From: Lactifluus volemus
Taxonomy: Eukaryota > Basidiomycota > Agaricomycetes > Russulales > Russulaceae
Assembly (NCBI GenBank): GCA_022376515.1
Contig: WTXI01000042.1
Location: 124,001 to 188,000, forward strand
Direction: 5' to 3'
DNA: 64,000 nt
Within the stretch, counting starts at the first letter, position 1; every line of letters begins with the position of its first letter. Below the pieces are notes generated by a model, which was not told where the DNA came from, made no database searches, and saw only the letters and a program-made list of their open reading frames with translations. This document shows positions 46,715-59,846 of the stretch, piece after piece. The translations under genes were made by a program, and so were the position numbers.

Positions 46715-48291
46715 TATGGCTTTCCAAAGTCCTTTTGCCAAGAGCAATTCTTATCCTGCTCACGAAACACATCGCCCCATTCAGAATGCTCACCGCCCTT
46801 GCAAAACTCGCATTCAGCCTCATTTTCACCCTCCCGTGCATCCTCTGCAAAGCCGCTGTGATTTACTACCGCCACCCGGGCCGCCTCGATGTGTACAATC
46901 ATGGCTTGAGCCCAAGCCCGATAGCTGGCCTGCCTCTCCGTCTCACAGTCCCGCGCTCACGAAGGAGATTTGGAGTCGAAATTAGAACCCCAAGGCAAAA
47001 AACGAGCAAGTGTGTGTGAGACGAGATCACGTGTGGAGTGGAAACGAGGGAGATCGGCCCGGGGCACACTGGCACGCGGGGTAAAAGAGGACGAAGTTAA
47101 CTGCTGGGACTTGTGTCCCGAGTCCTTTATCTTTTTTATTTATGGCCAGAAATGGCCGCTCTGTCTTGGAATGCATGAGGCAGATGACTCGGAGCCATGT
47201 GCTCAAATGGACTAAATACCCTAAGTAAAAGGGGTCTGGTGCGAAATTGGGCGAAGCTCCCACAGGGAGCGATCGTTCTCCACGCCGGCGGGCCCTCAGG
47301 GTGCCGAGGGCGTTGGCCATCCCATTTCATGGTCCCTGTGCACGCTGCACGTTCTCGGCTGCCAGCCCTCCTTCCTGCTTCTCCAACAGCGTTGGCTGGC
47401 AGCAACCCACGACATTCGATACTCGAGCGCGCCGCTCTCCATCCCGTTAACACTTGCCAAGCTTTTACCATGCTCGTTCTCGCCCAGGGTGGGCCAACGG
47501 CACTGTGGTTGGGCGGGGCCAGCGACCCGTCGCACACGGCAGGTGATATACGCGATGATGGGGCAAAGTTTTGCGAGGTGTTCGATATGCGCGCATCAGT
47601 TGCTTCTTAGTCCACTGTGACGCGCATGCTCATTTAGGGTAGTATTTACCGGTTTTCTTATTATACTCTTTCGAGGATCCCTGGTTTGAGCGCGAATTGT
47701 ATGTGCAGGCGCTGGAAAGGTTTGATTGACGCGTACTGTTATAGCCTCAATGACAACGCCTTTCCCTGCAATTTCACGACAGGACCGAACTTTGTCCAAG
47801 CTCCGACCCGTCACAGTGTATTGGACACCAATAATTTGCAATCAGCATCAGTTCTTTATATTATACTTTGGTAATTTGATAGATAGGAGCCCATTATGTG
47901 CTCCCTTTCTGGCTACTTTTCAGCGCCTATTTCCGACTCGGAGTCAGCACGGAAGAATGATCTATACAGCACCGCACAGTTCGGAGGCGCAACATGTAGC
48001 GGTGATAAAAAGGCCATCCCTCCTCGTGTCATACCCTGATCTGCCAGAGGATAAAATGAAATGATCTGGTTCGGGTAGCTATATATTTTGCTGCGCGGTC
48101 GTTGCTAAATTGTCCCCTCAGGCTGTTGATCCACTATCGGATCTCCCCCCTTTTCGATCTTACGCTTGTCTGCAACGATGGCAATTTTTCGAGGTCCCGA
48201 TGTGTCCTCGGAGTTTCAAGATATGCGTGCGTTTGCTCCTGCAGCCTCGCTCCAGGTTTGAAATGCCCAACTAAACCCATGTTATTGACAG
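46715..48291 (+). other. Duplicated region with unresolved small reading frames (block B)
   Basis: This is the counterpart of 37591-38780. The hydrophobic frame MLTALAKLAFSLIFTLP continues here into YRHPGRLDVYNHG, longer than in block A. Stop codons and indels differ between the copies and I cannot write a single consistent gene. An insertion of about 250 bp relative to A lies around 46980-47230. Confidence 0.35.
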
Positions 48292-50015
48292 GTGCAATGG
48301 CAAAGTTCTGGCATGCTGTTGATGGCATCTTCCTGTCCGTTATCTTCCCCGGGAATTTTGCCAGATGTTCTTATCATGTTAACTCAACCTTTTTCCGCTT
48401 CTCAGCTGGGAATTCGTCACCACTCTGGATTTCGAGTGGAGTGTCATCCGAGGGAATCGCCCTTACCGTTGGACAATATGGGTCCGTGCTGACGCCTGAC
48501 GGGCGTCTCTTTGAAATATCCTCAGATTCCTAGGACTGACTTGTCCCCTTTGCTAGATTTACTCCCTGACGCGGATAGCTGCCCTCATGGCCGTGATCCT
48601 CGACATGATCGAACTTGACGTCTATACGCCAATCAACTGTCAGGTTCGTGCAATGTTCCGCGACTCCGAGCCGGACTGCCTATATTGATCAGCGACGATC
48701 TCTAGCTGGGGATCGTTTTTGAACTCGTAAGCGGATTTCCGTCATATAAGGAAATCCTAACTACTAACTACTGTGCTCTGTCTCCTTTCCTTCTAGATTT
48801 TCAGCTACTTGACGTTGGCCTGCGCATCACTATTGTTGATGCTTCGCGTGTACGCATTCCTTTATATTCGCCTTTTGGAAGAAAGAACTGATGGTAGCAC
48901 CGCTGTCAGCATCGCCATTTGGAAACGAAATAAGATCGTTCTGACACTTGCAACCACCATATGGGTAACAAACGTTGCATTCCTTATCCAAGGTAGGTCT
49001 CTTCCTCTGTAGGTGGACCTGCCAGTGAGATGTCTTATGCGTTCGTTTTGGCATCAGGAATCGTGAGGGTAAATAATGAAATATAACTATGTTGTGACCT
49101 GTGGTCTGATCCCTCCCCAGATTCGTTCCGTGTGGACATCCGAGGAAGGTTGCCTGGTGTCCAACTCCGACATCGCCAAACTCAATTTCATCGTCACGCT
49201 CGCTACCGACATTATATTGTTCCTTATGATGCTTGCTGGCCTACTTTACTTACGCCTGGAAGGCGGAGGCACGCTCAGTCTGGGGGACTTCCTATGGAAA
49301 CAGGTAGATAGTGACAGATTTCCGTTCGTTCCATTCGCTGATGTTGTTCCGTTTAACAGGGGGTTATTTGGTTTTTACTTGCTGCTGTTGCTGAGATCCC
49401 GCCAACGGTCAGCTTGCTACTATATATTCTCAGCGCTTATCTTCTTCGCTCATCGTCATTTTTTGTCTCAGGTGTTCCTATTTTTGAACCTGAACGGTGA
49501 ATTTCTGTCCTGCGTAGTTCACCAGTGAGAAACGTTGACCGCGTTTAAACCCACCCAAAATTCCAGAAACGTTTAACTTGGTACGCTCTTCTTCTGCCAC
49601 AAGTGGAGAAGACCTGTCTATTTCTTACGCGTCCTGCAACACAGATGTTTCAGATCCCAGCTCTGATAGTATTGGCCATCGCTGCAACGCGAATGTATCG
49701 CTCTCTGATAAACTTTTCCTCTGACACGTACAGCCTCCTGACTTTACTCTCTTCTTCCCACTAACGTTGCGATGGCTATACAGGGCCGACGGCATTCCAA
49801 GTAGTGGTCGCTCGTTGCCGAGGGTCAACGGGCTTTCCGGGGCTATCCCACCCAGTCGAATGCATGTGTCCATCCACACCACGCGTGAACGTGATTTAAT
49901 GCCAGAGCCTCGGACAAACCAGCTTAATCCTCACTTCTGCATTGAAGACAGCTGCATGTCAAAGCGTGGGGATTGGGATGAGAAGGCGACTTGGGGGGGC
50001 GACGTGGAAAAATAG
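48292..50015 (+). CDS. Seven-helix-type membrane protein, copy B
   Basis: The exons correspond to copy A: DMIELDVYTPINC (about 48608), YLTLACASLLLMLRVYAFLY, KRNKIVLTLATTIWVTNVAFLIQ, IRSVWTSEEGC, LNFIVTLATDIILFLMMLAGL, FLWKQ, then GVIWFLLAAVAEIPP and FLFLNLNGEF, FQIPALIVLAIAATRMYRSL, and the tail GAIPPSRMHVSIHTTRERD. The stop is at 50013-50015. The N-terminal exon is uncertain; a frame from 48295 (MAKFWHAVDGIFLSV) differs from copy A by in-frame 6-nt gaps, which hints that it is coding. Loss of the ATG used for the copy A model also shows that model is provisional. Confidence 0.6.
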
Positions 50016-51128
50016 TTTCCGTCGTTAACGCGTCTGTTTAGAAACCGGCTGCATTAGTCTTTGATGTGTACGATAGCTTGAGTATGTTGCCATTGTAGCG
50101 TAGGGGACAACCGACGAACACCCCCCAGACTAGTTAACGAATTACCTTGCCTTGCAAGGTATCTGCGAGCATAAATCAAGAGTGACTGTGGGGTGTAGGG
50201 ATAATTTCCGACACAACGGCCCTAAAATCAATTATATCTGTTCTCATGAGTCTAGGAAACCAGAAAAGAGAGCTGGTACGGTTTACCGTGTGGGAATGTC
50301 GCGGAATGTCACCGAACCCAGAGGTCATTACCGAGATCGCAAGATAACCCCCCGCAGAGGTAGTTTTCTGACCATCTGTCAGGTTTCACACGATGACGAG
50401 GGCGATCGTTTATAATTGTGAATGATCCAGACTTGCAATGAAAACCGGGCGACGGACTTGCTGAACCCGCTTCGAAAAGTAGTAGTGGTTCTCAGGAAAT
50501 GGCCGCCCCAGAGAGGGTACTCGCCACCTACTAAAGCCGATGCTCCAAGGGGAGTGACGCGTGTTGATTTCCCAAATAGCAGAAAATCTCCGCCAGGTAT
50601 CCTCGAGTAGACTGAAACAGTAGGGCCAAGAGTAGGGCACTTACAATGTAAGACTCCAGATTCGAGAGTTATTAAGGTACTCTCCACATAAGAAAGAGTT
50701 CAGGACTAGCACTGGCATAATACAGTTGTGAGTAGCCATCAAGTTCCCACAGTGGCCCGTGTAGATTTAGCAGCTTATATAATCTGTGATAAGATAAAAG
50801 CGTTCTAGTCGAGCGCTAATCTACAGGTCATAAGTAAATACTCCAGTTATTGGGCAAAAGACTGAAGTGAACGTATCAAAAACTACTCATTTATATACTG
50901 TCCAAGTATATAGAAACATCCAATAAATCAAGGAGATTTGTTCATACGAAGATCAACTATCCAGGTGTCCAGGCAACTAGTCCATATAATAAATCGTTTA
51001 TATATTGTCTGTAATCATGAGGTGCACGAGAGCGAGATGATCGGTCCGCTAGATCCGCGGGACCCGGGTCGCGCTCTCAACAGGCCGGGTGATGAGATAA
51101 AATCCGGTAGTAGGAAAAGGGGAGTAGA
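50016..51128. other. Duplicated intergenic region (block B)
   Basis: It matches 40522-41437 in block A, including CCAGACTAGT, CCTTGCAAGGTAT and GATCGC...TATAATTGTGAATGATCCAGAC. Block B has an A/T-rich insertion of about 250 bp at about 50760-51060. No gene is apparent in either copy. Confidence 0.6.
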
Positions 51129-51953
51129 TTAAACGTTACAGATTAGCCTTTTCTCCGAGCCCGGAGTAGACCTCCCCGAAGTCGCATGCGGCCTGTCACG
51201 TCTTCGAGCAGCCACGTAGAGGACAACTACGAAGACGGAAGTGAAGAGCACTGAAATCCAAGGGAAAATGGCAAGCAAGACCGCTGGAAGAAAGTTGGCA
51301 TCTTCGTTCTCACAGCTCCGAAGACAGTTGAGCTGCACGACTTACCAGGATGCTGCTCGCTGTATTTGTATGACTGACCCGTCGCAATGATATACAACTG
51401 CACGGCTTGTGGAGATAGCTCCCTGCCACCAAGAAAGGCGGTGATTTGGGCTCGGTTAGTTGCCAACTTAGCCGTATAGACTATCTCGTTACTAAGAACC
51501 GCCATATTGAGGACGTTGAAAAACCCCGCTTGGGTCCTCAGCGAGCGAGTGGCAGACTCTGGCCAAACTATCGTGACTAGAATAAAAATTGCTGCGAGAA
51601 GGGCTATAATTGCGCAAGCGGTTGTGATGACGACACCATTCACAAAGATACCTGTGTGGACAAGGTGTTAGAAAGGAATGAGAGTACTAGTGACAGAACT
51701 ACCGAGGATGTTAACATGAACAATCACGCCAGTTGGAGCCTCTTCTTGAATATCTGTCCGTGCCTGGTTGGACCAAGACCAAAGCCTAGATAGAGGTATT
51801 AGATTAAGTGGAGTGGAGGAGCGAAAGAAGATAAGACACAAACTTTATCAGGGCATTCAGACCGATGGAGCCGCCAATGATACACCAAAGCAAGGAAAGG
51901 GAAAGGAAAATGAGCCGCTGTTTCTTGAGGGGGGCCGCGGGGGAGGTGGACAT
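51129..51953 (-). CDS. Small four-helix membrane protein, copy B
   Basis: It probably starts at 51953 (MSTSPAAPLKKQR). The main exon is VNGVVITTACAIIALLAAI...MAVLSNEIVYTAKLATNRAQ, then an intron, then WISVLFTSVFVVVLYVAARRRD, stop at 51129. Substitutions relative to copy A are conservative and no frame break occurs in the main exons. The first intron is unresolved in both copies. Confidence 0.6.
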
Positions 51954-53204
51954 GGCGGAATGGGAAAGTTCAACGAGAGGTGAGAAATGAATTGGTATTT
52001 ATGTACTAGGACAGGAGACATCCTAATTGAAATAATACCGCACTTTGCGCTCACAGATGACAAGTTCCTGTAACACTGTTGTCAAAAAGGGTTATCACAG
52101 AGAAGGCTGCCTTGGTATTCACACGTCGACTGTTGAACCGAAATTACAGGGACGGCCATGACCAGGCCACCATTGTAATCGCCTCTTTCGCTTAGAAACC
52201 AATGCACGGCTCCAGCGCGCTAAGATAAGCTGATGGCAAATTACTTGAGTAAGCTAGTTCCCGAAAATAAAAGCGCTTCCAAAAAAAAAAATAGAAACCA
52301 ATGCAATGTATGCGCGCCATGCAGTGTGCCTTCTGGTTCCTGATTGGTGATCGGGATCATGAGCAATATCAGACAGAGTGAGCATATCGAAGCCAGCCTT
52401 CAACTTTTGTCTGCAAATAAACTGGCATGACGATCCTATCTCAGGATGCGAGTGATCGTTCCTGATGGTGGGCATAAACAGGGCATTCGATTTCAATTAC
52501 GCCAAAACCTTGGCCAACACAGTGGACCATGATTAGGTAATGGATCACTTCCAATTTCAATTTCTCATCCAATTCTTGTTCAACCACCACAAAACATGAC
52601 ATATGATATCCTGTACCACATGCAAGCATATTCCGTATGTTTCTTTTGGGTAGAATTGTGTTATATAGCGAAAGCGGTTTGTCACCCCTGCCGACTGATG
52701 CCGTGTCGGAGTTTCTAAGCTCCCAAAAATGGCTAGTCGCTAGTTGCACAAGCGTTACAAAAATGGTAAGCCGCTCCGCGTAGCATGAGAAGCATTCTGC
52801 TCACGATATCTTATCACCCACTCACTGACCGTGATGAAATGGATGATTTCGGTTCCGAAAGATTCCATTTGTTTGCACTGACAGCCCTTTAGCACATTAG
52901 GATGTAAATATGATCTGAGGCAAGCACCTTCACTTTCATCCCTGTTTGATACTTAATGGGTTTGTCTTTAGATCATAGCTACGAGATTTGGATGTACATA
53001 AAGAGCCTTCGTATTATTGGAGAGCACTGATGCTCAGATAATCTCAGGGGCACGCCCAAGCGCTGCGGAGTCTGGACTATGGCGGGTGACAAGCATGACG
53101 ACGTGGTTAGGAACGAGAAACGAGAGAGATGGAGACGAGGAATCAACTGATTGTACCTGTGCCGCGTATACTCCACCTCTTCTAGAAGCTGCAAGTTACA
53201 CACA
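51954..53204. other. Duplicated intergenic region (block B)
   Basis: It matches about 42274-42990 of block A with several insertions in B, for example about 52040-52290 with an A-run at 52281. No supported gene is present. Confidence 0.5.
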
Positions 53205-54625
53205 GGTCTGCTAGAGATCAGACTTCGCTACAGTGGAAAGAAATTGAAACCGCAATTGCATCGCTCATCGCTCACCGGTCACTGTGTGAGGATCTGACAC
53301 ATTCTTTTACTTCAAGGAGGTGGCACGTTCAATAACCGCATCGGCAGGTCACATGTCACATTTCAAGGTGTATCCAATCATGATAGGATTTGGAGAAGTT
53401 GCGTTCACTCTGTGCTATTACGCTCCTCTTCATTTCTTTCCTCGTGTCGACCTGCTGCTACACTTCAATTACATCGTGTTTGAATGTTCACCCCCGATTA
53501 TTCCACTATTTTGTCTCGCGAGGTCCAACTCTTGCAACCTTTCATCCTCCATTGTAAGATCGCGGTCAAACGCATCTTGAAATAAAAAATCCCGTAACAA
53601 GCGGATCGTCGAACACCCTTGGCCTCGTGACAACGCGATGTAATGTTGGAAAACGATTATTGTCCTGATGGTGGTCGATGATTGTGTTTGACCTTGAGAC
53701 GGGTAATGTATAAATTTCGGCTCCCTAACCCACACCGAAAGTGCAACCAACCAACGCGGTCGGGATTTCCATAACCACGATGATTGAAATTGGCACGGGG
53801 CCCATTTTCGGGTCACAGCGCCGGCACGATACAAGAGCGAGGAACCACAGAAAACGTGCCGTGCCATCACGACGCGCCGAAGTTACCATAGTCGATGATC
53901 ACCAAGGGGCACCACCAGCATGCACACTACGGGGATGGAACCTCAGGCCGCAACCGGTGTTCTTTATCATCAGGAGGCCTCACCTTTCTTGCTTTTCGTG
54001 AGACGATACACGCACGAGCATCCTCCGGGTCGTGCTGTCCAAGCCCGCATTCCTGCATCGTGCGTTCGAGCCATTCGCGCGTGAGTCACAAAGCCCTGGC
54101 TTGAGTGGATGGCGCTCGGGTGATGGGAGGTCAGTGTGGCATCGATACAGTGTGCGTTCGCGAGCTGTAGCGCCTGTGGGTCTGATTCGAGCATATGATT
54201 GTCAACGGTGTTATAGTTGTGTGGAGGTGCGCTTGTACATCGACATACGTTGCGGTAATCATGATATGGCACGGCAGATAGTTCGCTCTCGGAGTTGCTG
54301 GCTAAACAAGCTGGTCATGAAACACCTTGTTTGTTGCAGAATCGATGACGCAGACTCGGTTCAGCGCATTGATCCCGGTTCTTAAACACGTCTGTGAATG
54401 GACTGAGTATTCTGTGAGAGTTTCACAACAACAAAGTGACAAATCCGGACCAGTTATGCATTCTTGTAAGCTGCTCTTTTCCTCGCCCTGCTCACAAGTG
54501 CTTGGAAGAATGTGTTGAGCATGGAATGCATACGGTTCGCATCACCAGGGAGGCCGAGTTGTTCGAATGGAGAAGACGGTGAAGGATCCTGGCGATAGAA
54601 AAGTTGGGATTCTTTGTAGCGGAGG
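53205..54625. other. Block-B-specific segment of about 1.4 kb
   Basis: Block A goes directly from AAGTTACACCACAGG to AGGTGGGAAGAGG (about 42986-43010), whereas block B has this whole segment in between. Its right half is the REX1 antisense fragment; its left half (53205-53950) has no recognisable gene. Confidence 0.7.
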
Positions 54626-54645
54626 TGGGAAAAGGATGAGGAGAG
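53950..54645 (-). pseudogene. Degenerate antisense fragment of REX1
   Basis: Read on the minus strand, 54645-54454 matches the REX1 exon at about 34735-35045 (shared peptide DANRMHS-LNTFFQA). 54272-53970 matches the ExoII region at about 35620-35770 (ESD-ALQLA-HCIDA). The two matching parts are in the correct order, but sequence between them is largely deleted and the frames are broken. The ExoI and ExoIII motifs are not intact. It is a partial duplicate of the full gene 18 kb upstream, in opposite orientation, and ends about 70 bp from the AMS1 copy B start. Confidence 0.75.
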
Positions 54646-54712
54646 ACGAGGCAACAGCACACTTGGGCTTCGGTGCCATGTCACGTGTAGCTGATCTCTG
54701 ACCTGAACCAAT

Positions 54713-57700
54713 ATGGGTGGCGGTCATGGTCATAATATCTCTGACTACCCACAACTCAATTGTTCGCCTGGTGCCAAGTGGATAAAGAGTCTTACCAACG
54801 ATCGTACAGGCAATTTCACTGGTGGTCATTTCTCAGATATCAACCTTTCTTCTGTCCTCTTCACCCATCGATTGGATGGTAACAAGTTCGTCGAACTCCA
54901 GAGATGGAGTGCCCCAGGGATCAGCAAGCCTTCCTTTGAAGAGGCCCTTAAGCAAGAGTTTCAACCAGCCAAGAAGGGTGAATCCATTGGGCCATCCTGT
55001 GAGTAAGCCGTAGTTTCAAAAGTATTCACTCAGTTTACCATTCCAGGGGTATGTTCTTCCTTATCTTGATCCACCCAGCTCGTACGAAGGTATATGTAGT
55101 CCAACCACTGGTACAAAATCACGGTGCACATCCCATCTGATTGGAAAGACTACGAACGCGTCCAGTGTAAGTCCGTTTCCGCCTTATCCCCACTGCGGTC
55201 AACTATGTCCAGGCAACTTATACTGACATTTCCCCAGTCGAGTTTGATCCCGGTTGTGAGGCCATGATATATACCACTGATGGAACACCCTTGCAAGGTA
55301 TGTGATCTCTTCGCCCGTTTAGCATCAGACTCAGCTCACACTTTCCAAGGTATTACTGGTGGGTATGGTGGTGACAGGCGAGTCGAGTACATCATTCCTC
55401 TCGAAGTGCGCAAGAAAGGCACACACTCCTTCGTCGCCGAGGCTACTTGCAACGGAATGTTTGGCGTCCCATGGAACGGTGACACCATCCAGCCCCCAGA
55501 CGTTCGCTTCTTCATCTTCTCACGCAACCCAGAAATGCTCAAGTGTCATTTCAGCAAAATAGATACTTTCAACTCGCCTCGGCCGATCTGGTCGTTCCTA
55601 ACATGCCCGCATGGGGCCTTCTCTGGGATTTCTCCACCCTTCGTGAGCTCATCGGAACCCTCCCTGGTAACTCGACCCTACAAAACAAGGCGCTCACTGT
55701 CGCAAACGCGATTATGAACACATTCTACAAGAATGACCCCGGGAGCATATTGGCCGCCCGCAAACTTGCTGATGAGGTATTTGGCGAGAATTGGGGGAGC
55801 ACGGTGTGGACATATACAAACACGGGTCGAAGGAAGCGCAGGTCTGGGGGATCGGTCATTGTCATATCGACACAGCCTGGTATGCCTTATTCCTCGAACA
55901 CGTTGTGCGCGACTGACGAGAAGGATAGGCTGTGGCCGTACCATGTCACTCAGCAGAAAGTCGCACGGTCATGGTCGACGCAGGTTGACCTGATGGAACG
56001 GTATCCAGAACACCGATTTGCGAGCTCTTCCGCCCAGCAGTACAAGTGGCTCGAGCAACTATATCCACCCCTCTTCGAGCGAGTACGTGAGATGGTCCGC
56101 GCGGGGAAGTTTTACCCAATCGGGGGGTCTTGGGTCGAAAACGATGCAAACATGCCGTCCGGTGAGGCGCTCGCCCGACAGTTGATCTTTGGCCAGCGCT
56201 ACTTCGAATCGCGCTTCGGGATGCGGAGCCGTGTTGGGTGGCTCCCCGATAGTTTCGGCCTCACTGGGGCGCTCCCACAGATCATTCGCGGTGCTGGTAT
56301 GGACTACTTTTTCACGCAAAAGCTAAGCTGGTGGGAATCATTCTTCTTTTCTTACTGAGGAGAGAAGTTGATGCACGTGGAAAGGAACAACGTCAACGTG
56401 TTCCCTCACTCGACTTTTAATTGGGTCGGCATTGATGGAACCCAGGTGCTCTGTCACATGACACCTGTTGGTAGGTTTCCACGCTCTATCCCTGAGCTGG
56501 AGGCGGTTCACCTACACCTACACGAGATACATACAACGCGCAGGCAACCGCAGGTGATATCAACAAAGCGCTCACCAATCACAAGGTGACTTTATCTCAG
56601 TAGTGTTTTTCACTTAATTAACCTTTGATGATGATCCCTTGCTCAGAACCTCGAATCCAGCTCGACATCGCTACTCGTCTTTGGAAATGGTGATGGTGGT
56701 GGTGGACCCCTCGCGAAGATGCTTGAAAGTGTATGACTCTCCTCCAACCTACCTCCCTTATCACTGACACTGGTCGTTGACCGATTATAGCTCCGCCGCC
56801 TCCGGGGAACTGCCAATACGTCGCGCGAGCTGCCAGTCGTACACATGGGCCACTCTGTCGACGAATTTTTCGATCATCTCAAGACAAGTTCGGATGGTGG
56901 GCGCAAGTTACCAAATTGGTGCGTAGCTCACTTTTTGCGTGCTAACTGACGGGTAAGCTGATGTCGTTCGTCAATAAGGCGCGGGGAGCTGTATCTCGAG
57001 GTATGTTCCAGAATTCTCACACTGAGGTATGTGTGGGTGTTAATGGCGCGTCGGGTTGTTTAGTTCCATCGCGGGACGTATACTTCGCATGGTGAGGTTA
57101 CCGTTCGCCTCACTGGCAGGGCAGGGATATTATGGAAAGCTGATCATGTGACCAGGGTCGATCAAGAAAGGAAATCGTAAATCCGAGATTCTCCTGCGCG
57201 ACGCTGAGGTAGGCTATTTCTTGAAGATTCGAAGGGTTGTTGCTGATTGATCTTTCTGACATAGCATGTCGCAACACTTGCGTCTATTTTCAAGGGCGAA
57301 AAGTACAAGTACCCGAAGCAGACGCTTGATGATAGCTGGGAAAAGGTGCTCTTGAACCAATGTATGCAACTTCTTCCTCTCGGATGCTTAAATATTTACG
57401 CGACGATCGCATAGTCCACGACGGTGCGCCTCTGATTCTCGTTCTTTCAGGTGACAAGCTCTGACTATTATGCACTGCTGTAGTCCTCCCGGGTTCCGCA
57501 ATGTACTTCCTTCGCTTGGTCTCACAGTATTTGTCGTACTGACAACGGCATGTCCAACTTTAGCGGCATGGTTTATGACGATGCTGAAAAGCTCTACGCT
57601 GAGGTGCGCAGCGACACGGAGGCACTCATCGACAAAGCATTGGGTGTTCTGTACCCCGACTCCTTGCCACTTTCCTCTGCTGCCTCTACATCCGCAGGGC

Positions 57701-59558
57701 CACTGACCATCTTCGCGCACAACACGACGCCTTTCGCTCGGCGGGAAATTGTACGGGTGCCACTTGCCGCTGGAGGTATAAGCTTGGGAGACGTGTTGCA
57801 GACAACCAGCGACGGCAAGGAAGGCTACATAGTCTTAGAAGGTGGCGCGGGCGGTGGACTCGCCCTGCCGAGCCAGATCAACGTTAAGAACCTCAATGGT
57901 GAGCGAAACTCGTATATGCTATTGGCGGCGGTCGTTAGTTTATGCCGAACGATGGCGTAGTCGTGACTGTGCGCAGCGTGGGGAGCGAACACTTTGTGTT
58001 GGGGAATGGGAATGTACAACTTACCGTCGCCGGAGGACGAGTCACAAGTCTGTTCGACGTACGGCTCAAGTGTGTACTCTTTCTTTACTTTATCTCTTAA
58101 GGGTACTGATGCCCTCCGTGTGCTCAGGCGCGAACTCATCCCACATGGTGAGACCGGAGGTTTGATTATTTTCGAGGACCATCCTAACTACTGGGATGCA
58201 TGGGGTGCGTCACTCGTGACTTGGGGTTCACCAGTGCTGTATTACTCATTGACGGCGTCAGACGTCGAAATACACCATTTGGAGAAGTGTCAGCCACTCA
58301 AATTGGAGAACATACAAGTTGTTGCATCTGGCCCGGCACGTGGTGTTGTGGAGGCTGAAGCGAAGTACGGATCGAGCACGATCAGGGTGACGGTCAGTGC
58401 CATATTGCATGGTACTCTTGTTATCTGCTGACCGACAAGTTAGATCTCGTTGGACGCCATCCAAGGTTTCGCTAATTTCACGTGACCTACATCTAGATCT
58501 AACGGTTCCGTAGGACCCTCTTCCAATCAATTCATATTCAGTGCCGAAGTCGACTGGCACGAGCGCCACGAGTTTTTGAAGTGTAAGTGAATATGTTGCA
58601 GCATATGTCGCGAGCTGATGGATCGTAGTTGAACTGCCCCTCGACATCCACAGTGATGTTGCGACTTACGAAACGCCGTGGGGTCACGTCCAGCGCCCGA
58701 CGCATAAGAACACGACCTGGGACGCGGCGAAATTCGAAGTATGCGGACACAAGGTATGCATTTCCTTTGCCTCGGTATGGTGCTCCGAGTGTGACATGGG
58801 CCACCTTTTCGTTGAAACGTAAGTTTGCGGATCTGAGCGAATACGGTTATGGCGTAGCTATACTATCAGAGTCCAAGTACGGATTCTCGTGCCAGGGCAA
58901 TGTCCTGAGAATCTCGCTCTTGCGCGCAGCGACCGCCCCTGATGCAGAGCAAGATCAAGGTGCGTTGTTTGCTTTCATTGCGTCCCGAGAGACATCATGA
59001 TAACGACTTGTAACGATGCAGGCAAGCACGAATTTTCATGGGCGCTTTATCCACACCGGGGTCATTTCCTCCAGTCGGATGTCCCCGTCTCAGCTTATCT
59101 GTTCAATTCCCCACTACACGGTGTGCTTCTTCTCCTCCACTCACCTGAAAGTGTTATTTACCCTCATGAAAGTGCGCTACCTCCTCAATGGCAGCTCATT
59201 GGCCTCCGCAGTGCCACACATGCCACCGTTCATTGTTTATGGTAGGAGCTGCAGCGTGTTTCTGGAGACGTTTAAGCGCGGGGACCTCGACGATGCCAAG
59301 GGAATCCGCACGGTTGTACTGCGACTCTACGAAGCCTACGGCGGCCACGCGTCCATCTGCTTGCAGGTCAACATGCCTCAAAGAGTCATCGCGGCATACG
59401 AGACGAATCTGCTTGAGGACGACGTGGGTGCGGACTCGCTTTCCTTGGAGCGGACGACGGGTGAGTGGGGTGAACGACCTGGTGAACAGATGCTCCGGCT
59501 CGTGTTTCGTGGGTTCGAGGTGAAGACAATCAAGGTTGTGCTTGCGAAAGACGCGTGA
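54713..59558 (+). CDS. Vacuolar-type alpha-mannosidase (GH38), near-complete copy B
   Basis: The enzyme removes alpha-mannose from free oligosaccharides in vacuole or cytosol. The start [15 protein letters not shown] leads to [11 protein letters not shown]. After many short introns come the Ig-like region ([33 protein letters not shown]) and the catalytic domain with [13 protein letters not shown] (intron inside the Trp codon, about 55890-55938). Then come [53 protein letters not shown], and, after further introns, LNQFHDVLPGSA and [11 protein letters not shown]. The C-terminal beta domains include [22 protein letters not shown] and the final [16 protein letters not shown]. About 1,080 residues with some 20 introns. 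One break: the G-run at 55793-55797 is one G short of the frame linking FGENW to the HIDTAW exon. Confidence 0.85.
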
Positions 59559-59846
59559 TAGTAGTGTGGCGTTGAGTTGTCAGGGTATGGTATCGTCCAT
59601 CCCATGCGCTATTTTTGGGCCTCACATTTTTTTCAAGGTGAGCAAGAAACGAAGGACAATTGTATGGATACGTTGAATAGCTGGTTGAATTGTGACCACT
59701 TTCCCTGGTGAGAGTACCTGTAAAATAATATTAGTTCAAAGGTCTCCCGATTGAGTGGCCGGGACGTTGAAGCTTGAGACATTGTTGGGTTGAGACGGTT
59801 TTCGTCGATCAAATTTGGGGGTACGTTTGCAGGGAGCTCGCTAAGG

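Larger units (their letters stand above)
46715..59846. repeat. Segmental duplication, block B (about 13.1 kb)
   Basis: It is the direct-repeat partner of block A, with the same gene order. It is longer than A by about 1.4 kb at about 53205-54625 (containing a REX1 antisense fragment) and by the two mannosidase segments missing in A. The ancestral block was probably closer to B. Confidence 0.85.

Noticed and set aside
55785..55805. Programmed ribosomal frameshift in AMS1 copy B
   Set aside because: The paralogue is in frame at the same place and H2A.Z shows the same kind of G loss, so a technical or mutational deletion is simpler.
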